Positions 12,081 through 22,859 of a DNA stretch of 64,000 nucleotides are shown here, in pieces. The notes beneath the pieces are model-generated. The model did not search any database, was not told the DNA's origin, and was given only the letters and a program-made list of their open reading frames with translations. The stretch's first letter is position 1. Each line of letters opens with the position of its first letter. This DNA is from Trametes villosa (lineage: Eukaryota; Basidiomycota; Agaricomycetes; Polyporales; Polyporaceae). Location of the stretch: contig PUDQ02000027.1 of NCBI GenBank assembly GCA_002964805.2, forward strand, positions 1-64,000, written 5' to 3'. The position numbers were made by a program, and so were the translations under genes.

Positions 12081-13060
12081 TCACCCTCCCGAATCGAACA
12101 CCTCGAGCACTGAGAACTTGTTGTAGCTAATGATGGAAGGGGTGGTATTTTGGGGGTATATGTGTTGGTAAGGAAGGTCGTGTGTGGAAGAGCAGTCGGC
12201 GGAAGAGGAGGGGGCGATGTGGGTGGGCGAAGGTTGTCTGGGTGGACGTCTCTGGCGTTTGTTCGTCCACGTCTTCCAGGCCTTCTCATCGGCGCGGCTT
12301 GGGGGTGCGACTGCGCCTGCCGAGATGCTCTTCGCCGGTGGTAGGGATGGGGGCGGGGCCGCGCTGGTTGGGGTGGCGTTGTCGTCCTCTGGCTTCTTCT
12401 CTTCGGCGATGGGACCAGTCGATGCGGTGGGGGGCACTGAAGCTGCGAGAGGAGTGGTGTCGACAGTAGCCAGAGATCCTGTCGTCGCCAGTTCCAAGAT
12501 CCCAGAGAGAGCGTCGGCGGGCTTGAAGGTATTGCCATTGTAGGGCGTGCCAAAGAGGTGGATGTTGAGCTCCTGCAGATGCGGCCGGTGATCGAGCTCA
12601 GTGGTGGTAGCCGTCGCCTGAGTATCGAAGGTGGGGATGAGGAGGATGAGAGTGTGGCAGAAGACGACCAGGAGAGCGAGCGCCAGGGCGAGGTGGGTGA
12701 GTTGCATGCCAAGAGACCCAGTGAGTGCGCGGTAGGAAGATTGAGAGTTGAACGGCGAGGCCACTGCGGGCGATGGTGAGGTGCGCGAGAGGGAGGTTAT
12801 AGAGGTACGGAGTACAAGGGCGGTGATAGAGGTAGGGGTGGTGTGAATAGGTTGGGCGTGTTCGTCCAAACTATATGGCGGTTAGGATAAGACCGCCAGG
12901 CGTTGGTATCAGGGGAGACTTACAGTAGTACAACCGGGGCTTTGCCGACCCAAGAACCAGCTTGGAAGCCGTTACCGATGGTGATGATAGTGGTGTAGAG
13001 GGAGGTAGCGCGCAGCGCTCCGAAGACGGCGATGAGGAAGGAGATGATGGCAGTGAACAT
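12081..13060 (-). CDS. Uncharacterised membrane protein, 308 aa
   Basis: Two exons on the minus strand, 13060-12924 and 12870-12081, are joined by a 53-bp GTAAGT..TATAG intron and give 308 residues. I do not recognise the family. The first exon encodes a hydrophobic N-terminus (MFTAIISFLIAVFGALRATS) that could be a signal anchor, followed by another apolar patch ending KAPVVLL. A clear membrane helix follows at about residues 100-125, around LTHLALALALLVVFCHTLIL. The C-terminal half (about 150-300) is Pro/Ser/Thr-rich with a short basic patch (WTNKRQRRPPRQ) and looks disordered. It sits alone between the two transposon copies. The intron joins the hydrophobic leader in phase, which supports a real gene. 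Function is unknown. Confidence 0.6.
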
Positions 13061-14103
13061 GTTGAGCGAGGATGATGAGCGGGGGATCGTAGTGGTACTT
13101 AGTGAAAGTGGGGGTTTCTGAGGGCGTGGGCGGCTACGAAGGGTGATTTATACTAATGTTGAACGCGTCGAGTAAACGCGATCGGACTGAACCTTAATAT
13201 TCTGTAAACAAGCTGCACGTGAAGCGCGTTCGTGTCGTTTGGCAGTGTATGTTCAACTTGAGAGCGACCTTGCCTGCCTAATATGGGCATGCGCAAGCCA
13301 TACTGGGAAGCGCATACGTCGTTCGCTAGCCTCGTGGTGTGTGAGCGCCTATTGTTCGACCAACGTGCCGACCTTTAAACGCGTCCAGTAACCGTCTCTA
13401 CATACCATGAAGTACTTTACACAAATCAGAATACATCTATCAAACCTTTGATTTGCACAGAAATAATTCTGTAAAGGAGTCCACCAAGCTAGTTTACAGT
13501 GGCCCACTGATTGGGTGAGACAGACATAACATATAGGACCGGTACTCACCTCAGAATAGTCACTGCGGCTTTACGACCACCATCGCAGCTTCAGCATGGC
13601 AGCTTTGCACGGCGTCGCATGGTCTTCCACACCAAGTGCACTCGAGAATATGAGGAGCTCCGGTAGCAGCGACTGTGGTGGTAGGCGTATCACAAGGGTG
13701 CTATTACCGAAGCGCTCGGTGAATTCATCCGGCGTGATTTTTGATGACCGTAAGGCGGCGCCGAGGACGCGTCTCCGGCGTTCGCGACGTGTGTGTCCGC
13801 GACCACCACCCCCTTACTTGCCACCTGCGCCCTCCGAGCTCCCTGGCGGGCACCTAACTGGGAACTCACATCTTAGTCTTACGATGACTTGCTGAGAGAA
13901 CGAGCCACTTTCGGGCATTCTGTATTCATATACGCCGCACTCTCCGCCGCAACCAGTACTGCTTCGGAGCACCGTCTTGCCGGAAACACAACTATCGTGA
14001 GCATGATTCACCACGAGAAATGCAAACGAGCTGCTAAATGCGCGCGGCCGACAGTGCAACTACCGGCGTACGTATAGACACGGCCCGTAGAAGAAGCTCG
14101 AGC
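13061..14103. other. Intergenic, divergent promoter region
   Basis: This lies between the minus-strand gene starting at 13060 and the plus-strand RUS1-like gene starting near 14104. Bases 13140-13560 are visibly richer in A+T than the surroundings. It should contain both promoters, but I found no motif that I can assign. Short frames (13349-13549 minus, 13596-13895 plus) have no support. Confidence 0.4.
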
Positions 14104-15912
14104 ATGCGGAGGCACTTATGTACGCAACTGCTGCCGCGTCTTCGCACCCGAGGCTGCACCCCGCAACTGCTCGCCCCCCATACCAGTGTCATTCTCTATA
14201 GAGGGTCATTCCGCCACCAATCTTCCGACGCGCAAGCCCGCAGAACACAAGATGCGAATCCGCCGAAGCCGCCTCCAATAGCGATAGAGCGAGTTGGTGG
14301 GAGGGAGTGCCATATCTCGTGGTCAGAGGGGGAAGGATCCTCGGGAGTGCGAAAGGAATGGCGCGACATTGCGACGGCGGACCAGGAGAGCGGGAAGATC
14401 GCTGCCCCCACGAACTCTTTGACGGGTCGAATATCGTCCTGGTTCGGGCAGATGGTCCTTCCAACGAATTACCCGCATTCTGTGCATCGCTCGTGAGTCT
14501 CTATCATGTTTCCTCGTTCTTCTAGATCCAGGAAGGGTGTCTGACACCCGAGAAGATATCTTCCCTTCCACGTCCTCCAATTCGTTGAAACGACAGTTGC
14601 AACGATTACCTCCGTCCTATGTAACCAGGCGCTGTTGACCTCCGTCGGGGTCTCTGCAGAGGGCAGCGTGTTCGGCGCAGTCGCGGTACAGTGGATCATC
14701 AAGGATGGTGCGGGCGAGGTCGCGAAGCTATTCTTCATTCGTCGCTTCTCGCCGTACTTCGACAGTCACCCGAAGACGTTCACGCTGCTGGGGGAGGTGC
14801 TAGGGTGCCTGGGAAGCGGGCTGCAGATTGCCACGCTCCTCATTGCGCCATCACCAGGGAACTTCTTACTTTGTGCTGGTGAGTGCTCCTGTACAATGTG
14901 TGGAGAGTGAAGTATCACTAACCGAGCGGGTAGCTGGCGGTAACATCTTCAAGCTGGTCGGGAGCGCGGTAGGCCAAGGATGACCCACGAGCCACGCGCG
15001 ATACTCATGGCGCGCGCGTAGATCTGGTTTACCACGCACATCAAGTTCATGCGCTACTTCTCCGAGCAGGGCAACACGGGCGACGTCGCGGCAAAGGACG
15101 AGTCGCAGTCGTCGATCGCGCAGCTCCTCGGGTACGCGTCCGGGATCTCGCTCCTCACCGTGTCGCACACCGCGCCGTACCTGTACGGCATCTTCGCGCT
15201 CGCAGTCCCCGTGCACCTCGCGATGACCGCGTACATGATGCGCGTGGCGACGTTCGAGCTCCTCACGCTCCCGCGCGTGAGCTGCCTCGCGCAGGAGTAC
15301 GTCACGCGCGGGCAGGTGTCCTCGCTTGCGGAGCTCGACGGCGCGCGCCGCACGGGTCTCTTTGGCGAGTTCTACCGCGACAAGGGCGATCGCTGGCTCG
15401 TGCTCGCGCCGCGGGTCGAGGAGGTCCTGCGCGCCGGAACCGAGCGCGAGCGCGCCAGGTGGCAGATGTGCGCCGGGGTGTTCAAGGTGTGTGATGGACG
15501 GTTGTGTTTGCGGAAGCAGTGTTGGAGCTGACGGGTGTCTATCACTATCACTGTCTAGGACGACCTGTACCTGCTCTACCCTCGTGGGCGTACTGTTTCG
15601 GTGTTCTTCCACCCGGATGCGGCGAACGACGACATGCTGTGTGCGATACTGCACGCGGCGCTCGTCCGCGACGCCCTGCTACAGCGGGAGCCGTCGTCCA
15701 CGACCGTCAACGTCAACGCCAGTGAGGGGCACTCCGATCTCCTGGGCACCGACTCCGCAGCCGCCCTCCAACTGATGCTTCTCGACACCCGGGCCCGAGC
15801 GGAGCGGGATTTCCCTGCGTTTAGGGAGGCACTCGAGGCGCGCGAGTGGAGAACGGACGAGCTTTGCTATGCGGACCACGGACACAGGGTGACATGGGCG
15901 CACGACGACTGA
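14104..15912 (+). CDS. RUS1/DUF647 family protein
   Basis: Five exons, 14104-14492, 14556-14878, 14934-14956, 15022-15486 and 15559-15912, give about 517 residues in consistent phase. It belongs to the RUS (root UV-B sensitive, DUF647) family, membrane-associated proteins found in plants, animals and fungi whose biochemical role is poorly defined. The diagnostic stretches are LPTNYPHSVHRSYLPFHVLQ, AVQWIIKDGAGEVAKLFFIR and MRYFSEQGNTGDVAAKDESQ, in the order known for the family, followed by a hydrophobic segment (SLLTVSHTAPYLYGIFALAV). The 23-bp third exon is needed to keep the conserved block continuous. The N-terminus, MRRHLCTQLLPRLRTRGCTP, is rich in Arg and lacks acidic residues, like a mitochondrial presequence. 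An in-frame upstream ATG at 14038 is the alternative start. The gene lies between the two transposon copies and appears intact. Confidence 0.82.
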
Positions 15913-17204
15913 TGGGGTCTCCACCGGTAGAGGGGACTATCGTGTCCAGGTTAGCCCGCGCCGACAGCATCGTCGCACGATCCGGTCCCGGGGCTCGATG
16001 GATGGGCGCGTCAGTATCGACTTGCGCTCCAGGGACCAGTACGACTGCGCGCCCTGTGCGCTGCGCCCGGCGGTGGTCTGCGCGCGCGGCTGATGCGTGT
16101 GCGAGGTGGACAGACCGGAGTACTTTACGTTTGATGATCGTCCGCGGTGGATTTGCTCCGCTGCGACTGTAATGCCGCAACACAACTCACTACTTAGTAT
16201 TGGTAATGCATAGGATATCTAGCGTTGGTAGCAAGGGCGCTGTGCTGTCTGGATGTGCGGGTGGCTGGGGACGTGCGGCAGATTGGCGTGGCGTGATTCT
16301 CCGTGGAGATCTGGTATAGCGCACTGCGCGTCGGGCGTTGTGCTATGTCGTGACAGGCACAGCCAGGTATATTATTATGTGCTGCTGTGTTTCAGGAGGG
16401 CGGTTGTGGCGTCTGTGCGAGCGGGCATAGACTAAGCCGCATAGTGAGTATGTACCGTATCAGGAGGATTTGCGTCGGTGCTAACGGGTTATTTGCGATT
16501 GCACCACGACTGCAGGACGAACGTGGACTCACCGGCACCTCCAGGTCTTGGTCATACCTTACGTGGTTCGCTCACAAACAAGCGTTGCGTGCCCCCGCCC
16601 CACGACCGACGAGCTGAGCAAGGCCGAACATCCCCAGCACGTCGACGACGACAATATGTGGTTTCGGGCCAAGGCAGCCACCCCACAAGTAGGTAGAGCA
16701 CCGCCGGTAAAAGCAACGCCATGATAGATGGTCGTATACGCGCCAATCCGCGCGCTCGAGTGCGCATTGCGATGGTCAGACCTGTACGTCCCTCCCCACA
16801 AACAACTACGGGTATCGCCTGAGACGGGATTGGCGGCGCTGGTCGTTATGTATAAGGCCGAACCGATTGCGCAACTCATTGGGTAATCAGACGAAGCAGA
16901 TGAAGCCGTCCCCGGTGCGAGGTGCCTGTGCGGGCTCGGTTGTTCGATCACTTTATCGAGGGCGCGCGCTGTAAAGTTGTGCGCAAAACGGACATGAGGA
17001 CACGGCCTGGCGCTGAAGCGAGGGCACGCAGCAAACGTGTGCGCAGATAGACCATCTTCAGTACGTTCTTGTCATCGATTCGCAGAGCTACGAGGGGGAA
17101 AGAGAGCGAGAGACCGAGGAAATGCGCATCAAATGAGAGGGGATGCGGAGAGGATGTTGAGAAGGTGGGTCGCGCGGGGCTGGGGAGAGGACGGAAAGAC
17201 GGAA
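15913..17204. other. No supported gene
   Basis: This lies downstream of the RUS1-like gene and runs to transposon copy 2. A minus-strand frame at 16559-16951 and several plus-strand frames are open, but they show no domain and no convincing splice partners. A purine-rich stretch (17080-17170) precedes the transposon end. Nothing else stands out. Confidence 0.4.
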
Positions 17205-17206
17205 TA

Positions 17207-17230
17207 CTGTACCATTTCGACCTAATGTTC
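17207..17230 (+). repeat. Terminal inverted repeat, copy 2, 5' end
   Basis: It begins CTGTACCATTTCGACC then TAATGTTC, directly after TA at 17205-17206. Confidence 0.93.
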
Positions 17231-17285
17231 AGCCATTGTGACGTGTGACATGGGTGAACTACGGACGGGAAAGTTCATAGCCCCG

Positions 17286-17313
17286 GGTGACCGGTGACAA
17301 GACCCAAAGTTCA
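17286..17313 (+). repeat. Subterminal direct repeat, 5' side of copy 2
   Basis: A block reading GGTGACCGGTGACA, then AGACCCAAAGTTCA, recurs in the same orientation near the other end at about 22812-22836 as GGTGACCTGTGACA then CCCAAAGTTCA. Repeats just inside the terminal repeats are commonly transposase-binding sites. That role here is an inference. Confidence 0.6.
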
Positions 17314-17622
17314 GTTCATGAGGGCGTGTGACACAGTAAATGTTCAGCAGGACGTTAGGCGCCCGAACTTGGCGCTGTTTTACTTTTGGGCGCTTCGCGT
17401 TGCGGTCCGCAAATGGGTCAGCCTCTGCCTGGAACTACGACATTTCCTACCCGATTTACCTACAAACATGGCAAAATTGCTGATATAGATACAGATTGTA
17501 ATGAATGAACATATTGGGAGCCAGTCACTACGCTGTGAACGGGCAAATACATGCATTTGTGCGTCGCGCAGGAGTCAAGCTGGGCACAAACCAGCAACGT
17601 CTGCCGTGTTCAATTCTACACC

Positions 17623-20600
17623 ATGAACACCGCTACACAGCAGAAGAACTGGCTACTCCCTCCCACGTCCTTTACCTCTCCATGGGTCTTGCCAACATCC
17701 TCCATAAACGAACTCCTCGCCGTCAATCAAAATCTCCCATCTATCGATGCTTCGAAGACGACTTCTATTGCTTCCTTCCCATTCTCACCACAACTTCCCA
17801 CCGACAATCACGCCCTCTTACGGAAAAGGCCTATCCCACCAGTGCGGATCCTGCTTTCCTTACAGGAAGGGCTGGATGGCGCCGCAGCATCCGGCTCGAG
17901 ATCCTTCCTGGATCTGAGGTTCAGTGACACGCCGACACCGTTGTGGATGGTGACGTACTGGATTCAAACCACTCGCGCTCTTCAGGCGCGGGAGGATTGG
18001 ACGGTGTCGCATACGTGGCTGGAAAGTGTTGGAGCGAGCGGGGATCCGGCAGCATCGCAGTTGGCGACGAAGGCATTGCGGACACTCTCGTATCTCCCCT
18101 GGGACTCAAAAATAGATGGTGCGCATGGCGCAGCGAGCCGCGACCTGGCTGCACTGCTGTCACATCGGTGGCTGTCAACAACACTCATCGAGAGTCTCAT
18201 GGGGACCATCTCGCACCGTATCACAGAGGATTCCACGCTGCGCGGTACCGTCGAGGTGCACGACCTCACGGTTTACGAGACACTTTGTCGATGCGCCGTG
18301 AACTGGGCCGAGTACGAGACTGCGCGTTGCTTCAGCGCCCTTCGCGCGCTGGCTAGTCGCCTCGGCCACCCGTCTCGGAAGCTGAAGCGAGTCTATCTGC
18401 CGTGGAACTTCAATGACAATCACTGGGTTGTCTACTGCCTGGATGCGGAGGCTCGGGAGATCAAGTATGGAGACTCACTGGGGAAGGAGCCTTGGACTCC
18501 AGACGTCCTCATCATTCAGAAGTGGCTACAGCTCTCGAACCTAGGGCTCTGGCACTGGGGCGATGATCTTGCTAGCGGGAGGCAGGCTGACAGCCACTCG
18601 TGTGGTATCGTGATGGCGAACACGATCCGGCACGCCTGCTTTGGCGATGAACTCTGGTCCCCATCGGCTGCGCCAGCTTTCCGTCTTCAGGAGTACCTAC
18701 AACTTGCGCATCAGTATGTCAGACAGGTGAGTAGAACAGGAGGTCATGCCGCAAAGGAGAAAAGCTGACTGACCGATCTCTGTTTTAGGACTCTCCGAAG
18801 CCCGCCGCACCCCCACTACCTAGCACAAACGTGCTGGCACCCCCCCAGCCCGTAGAGGCCGCCACAAAGACCCCAGCTGTGTCAGCTCCCCCTCTCGCAT
18901 CAGGCCACATCGCGCAGGTTCCTCCTCAGCCATCTCGCCCAGGGGCAGCTAGCCGCAAGCAGCTGTCCGGTTTGCTGAACATGCCGGGCTGGAGGCGGGT
19001 GACGAAGGAGGAGCATGCGGAGAACCTCCGGCGGCAGCACGATCGTGACCGAGAGGCAGATGCAGAGAGAGCGCGAGAAGAGGCTGTGGCGAAGGAGCGT
19101 GCGGCACTGGAGGCGCGTGAGAACGCACGCCTGAGGAAAGCAGCCCAACGTGAGCGCGAGAAGGCAGCCGAGATTAGGGCAGGGCTCCGCACTGTAGACG
19201 GCAAACGGGTAGGATTCTTTGAAGACAGGCAATGTCGTATTACTGACACAATTTGTATAGATTCCCGCAGCTAAGGTCAAGACTCTACAGCCGCACGATG
19301 ACCGAAAGGCAAATGCTCTCGTGCCCTTCGCGTCTCATCCCCGCCAAGTGCTTGCCGCGGAAGTCCCGACAAACAAGAAGCCTCAAGGGCGCAAACGGAA
19401 GGCTGAGGAGACCCCAAAGGGAATGCCGAAGTCGAACTGGCTTCATCCCCTCCTCTTCAGCCAGATATCCTCCGCCGCACTGTTCGTCGGGCACCCGTAT
19501 AACGCGGCCGAGATCACACGGGTTCTGAAGCTTCGGAACCAAACCGACTTCGGACGCCTCAGGCAGCAAGTCATCGGACGCTACATCGACCCCGAGACTC
19601 GGCTTTGGAGGCCGAGTGTCCTGCAGCGTGTCCAGGGGTTCGCACAGAAAGCCCCAAGTACACGTACGGGCATCTTGGTATGCTGCTCAGTTGCCCGGCT
19701 AACGTACATGTGCTAACGACTTGTGCGGTATAGGCGGGCAGACCTGACGTTGTCGAAGGGGTTGTCAGCGAGCTAAAGGCCTTCCGGGCGGGAGGACTGA
19801 GTGTTCTCTTACCCACGGCTCGTGCTGTCATGCTTGCCCACATCCAGACGTCAGCACCGGAGCTCCTGCAGAAGACGATTGGTGGGCGTACCTTTCTATG
19901 CAGCGATAGCTTCATGCGAAAGTTCCTCCATAAGGAGATGGGGTGGTCGCTCCGAAAGGCGACGCGCGCCGCTCAAAAGATCCCGGCGGACGCAACCGAG
20001 CAGTGTCGCGATTCTTTCGCACGTCAAGCCCGCGCAATCGCGGAGCACGCTATCCCTGCCGAGCTGCGAGTCAACATCGATCAGACGAACATCCACCTTC
20101 AGTCGCCATCGCGCATGACGTACGAGCAAATCGGGTCGAAACAGGTGTCGCTCCTCGGTGCAGAGGAGAAGCGGGCGTTCACCATCGTCGTCGGGGTCTC
20201 AGCAGGTGGCGCCGCCCTCCCCTTCCAGGTGATCTGGCACGGGAAGTCACTCAGGTCCTGCCCCAGCATGGACGCGATTGACAGGGCGATCGCCGACGCG
20301 CTGGGCATCCGCTTCGAGCCTTCCAAGACATCTACCTACTGGTCGACGCTCCCCCTCATGCAGGCCTATGTGAAGGACATCCTCGTGCCTTACTTCGAGG
20401 ACCAGAAGAAGGCGCTTGGGCTCCCTGAGGCACAGCGGTGCCTCCTCCAGCTTGACGTCTGGTCAGTGCACCGTGGCAAAGAGTTCCGGACGTGGTTGAG
20501 CGAAACCTATCCGTGGATTATCCGAGAGTACGTACCAGGCGGGTGCACGGGTCTCTTCCAGCCCTGCGATACCGGCATCCAGAGGCCTCTCAAGCAGGCC

Positions 20601-21454
20601 ATCCGTCAGGCGCAACAGGAAGACCTGGTGAACGAGGCACGCACATCACTGGAGGAGAACAAACGACGTACCGCCTTGGGGCAGGAGCCCGTCCCCTTCA
20701 AGTTCGACACCCGGTTGGGCGTACTACGGGACCGGAGCGTACGCTGGCTCGTTCAAGCATACCATGCTATAAACAGCCCCGACCTGGTCAAAAAGGTGCG
20801 CATTTATCGCTTCTGCAAACGGGATATGTACTCACATACTAGCAGGCCTTCGAGATCTGTCGGGTGGGCGATGACTGCACTCTGAACCTGTCGCAGGAAA
20901 GCCTTCAAAGCACCCAGGCGCAGAAGCTTGTCTCGAAGCTCCAGGCCGAGGATCCTGCCCGATGGACGCAATCGTCCTTGAACAACGTCGCCGACAGCAG
21001 CGTGGAGGACTTACCTCTTCCGGCCGAGCCAGCATGCCCCTTCGACGATGATCCCGAGCACATCGACGATGTCACAGTTCCGGTCTCCCAGGTCGTCGCC
21101 TGTAGCGGATCTTCGGCAACGGCCACATCGACTGCAGAGTTCCGGGTGGACCAGTGGGGAGACATAGAGGCTTGTGGCCCGCAGGAAGATCCCGAGCACG
21201 ACTTCGAGGGCAAGCAAGATGCATGGTATGACCAGAGACAGGCTCAAGGTGTTGACGAGGTAGATGGGACGACAGGATGGAGCGAGTCCGAGGACGAGCA
21301 GAGGGAGGAGGGAGTCGTCGCGAGAGACGCGTTCGCCGCCGGCGCCGACGTTCACGAGATGAGCGCCTTCGCGCCACTTCCGGCGCTTGCTGCACCCAAA
21401 GCGGAACCCAGCCCTCCTTCGTGCCCGCCAACGAAGAAGGGACGACTGTACTAG
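17623..21454 (+). CDS. Ulp1 protease-DDD transposase fusion, copy 2
   Basis: Five exons, 17623-18726, 18789-19208, 19261-19677, 19734-20795 and 20843-21454, predict 1,204 residues. Residues about 190-360 form a Ulp1/SENP-like C48 cysteine protease: PWNFNDNHWVVYCLDA carries His267, KYGDSL carries Asp284, and RQADSHSCGIVMA carries Gln321 and Cys327, the full catalytic set. A Pro/Ala-rich then highly charged segment (about 370-470, EEHAENLRRQHDRDREADAE) is likely coiled coil. FLCSDSFMRKFLHKEMGWSL at about 690-710 matches the CENP-B/Tc5-type DNA-binding helix-turn-helix. The DDE_1-type nuclease core follows: Asp763 in RVNIDQTNIHL, Asp888 in LLQLDVWSVH and Asp926 in GLFQPCDTGIQRPLK. The C-terminal 200 residues are acidic. 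Known family roles: C48 enzymes cleave SUMO-like modifiers, and DDE_1 proteins move DNA between TA sites. Putting both in one gene rests on splice phase. The last acceptor could lie 3 bases downstream. Confidence 0.87.
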
Positions 21455-21597
21455 TATCTGATGCACTACAATTGATTCAATGACTCGGATGGATACATAT
21501 GACCTGTAGGAGCCAGAAAAACAAGGTTTGAGGCCTTGGATCCTCTTAAAAAAGCGGGAAAATCGCTTTGTGACATTCTGGGACGCGAAAGTTCAGA

Positions 21598-22798
21598 CCC
21601 AGTGAGAATCGACAAGATCCAATGGGATCCAGATAAATCCCACGCGATCTAGAGTGAACGCCTGTGGGGAATCCCGCCGGATGTGAATGGATCCCAAAAC
21701 CGTTCGAGGGATCTTTTTCTATGAGTTCCAACGAGATCCAGAGGGGTCCATTCGCGTCCCTCGAGTTCTGGTAGTAGTGGCTCCAGTTGGATCCCATTAG
21801 CCCTGGCTCTACAGTAGTGTACATGGCGTTCCGAGCGCCCCCGGATGGTCCCGAGCACGCCCGCCCCGCTCCTCGCGCCCCCCGCCTCGCGCCCCCCGCC
21901 TCGCGCCTCCTCGCGCCCCCCGTCGCCTCGCACTCCTGTCCCCGTACCTCCTCGAGCCCCCGTCCCCGCGCCCTCTCCCGCGCCCCCTTCGCGCCATCCT
22001 CCATGCACGTCCTCCCCGTCCTCCCGCGCTGCCCGATGCCCGCCGCCTGTTACTCGTACTGTGGTTAGTCACGTCGTGCGCGGCGTGTGCCTTGACGTCG
22101 CGACACCCACCTGTAACCGATTCCATTGAGTATCCGGTACTGTCCCAGCACGACAACCCGCGCACGTTGCATGCACTCACCTCACTATATGCTGTCCTAG
22201 CATAGCCCGACATTCCCATCTGCGCCTCTGAACCACCATGCTACAAGCTACCACTCACCTCGCTTTGTATGGTAGCTCCCGGAGCTCGCGGTCAGTCGAG
22301 GTAGTCGACTGGGGGGCATCTATGTCAAGACGGTGGTTGTCCGTGTTAGCATAGTCGCGCGCGTTTAAGGAAAGAGGGAAAACACTCACCGCGAGAGTGT
22401 ACTAGTGTCGCTGAGTACAGAGAACGCTGTGTTGCCAGAAGATAGAGATGGTGGTAGGAGAGAAAAGTCGTTTACGACGTCTGCCTCTATGCTCGCATGC
22501 TATATACCCCGTTGGGAGAGCGTCTGTGAAGGACGTGACGGGTTTCAAGACTTTGAACCCGACTTGCAAACAGCGACGGAGCCGGTCTATTTCTGAAAGT
22601 CGCGCAGTGGATTCTTGCGGACGCGAAGGCGAACGAACGTCAAAGCAGCGCGATGTCAATCAGAAATGACGTGAGCCCGATGTATTTGTGCGAAGGAAGC
22701 CCTGGCACTCGTCTGTATTTGGGTCGAGATCGAATAGGACCAATTTGGATCTATTTCAACCCTTTGGATCCCTTTGGATCTTGTCGATTCTCACTGGG
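21598..22798. mobile_element. Nested non-autonomous inverted-repeat element, about 1.2 kb
   Basis: The insertion is seen directly by comparison with copy 1, where the target is uninterrupted. The ends begin CCCAGTGAGAATCGACAAGA and match each other for about 34 bases with one mismatch. The target sequence gttcaga (plus up to three C) is present on both sides, so the duplication is 7 to 10 bp. A C run at the junction makes the exact edge ambiguous. An 8-bp duplication and CAGTG-type ends would fit hAT; 9 or 10 bp would fit Mutator-like elements. GGATC-containing repeats crowd both ends. The interior has a C-rich tract at 21868-21935 and no transposase-like frame, so it must have been moved by an enzyme encoded elsewhere. 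Confidence 0.85.
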
Positions 22799-22811
22799 GT
22801 TCAGACCCCCC

Positions 22812-22836
22812 GGTGACCTGTGACACCCAAAGTTCA
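22812..22836 (+). repeat. Subterminal direct repeat, 3' side of copy 2
   Basis: GGTGACCTGTGACA followed by CCCAAAGTTCA, repeating the block at 17286-17313 in the same orientation. A partial further copy (CTGTGACCTGTGACGAGAAC) follows immediately inside the terminal repeat. Copy 1 has the equivalent at about 5847-5871 on the other strand. Confidence 0.6.
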
Positions 22837-22859
22837 AGACCCTCTGTGACCTGTGACGA

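Noticed and set aside
16559..16951. 130-codon minus-strand frame near transposon copy 2
   Set aside because: It looked mildly protein-like, but I found no start, splice partner or domain that would make a gene.
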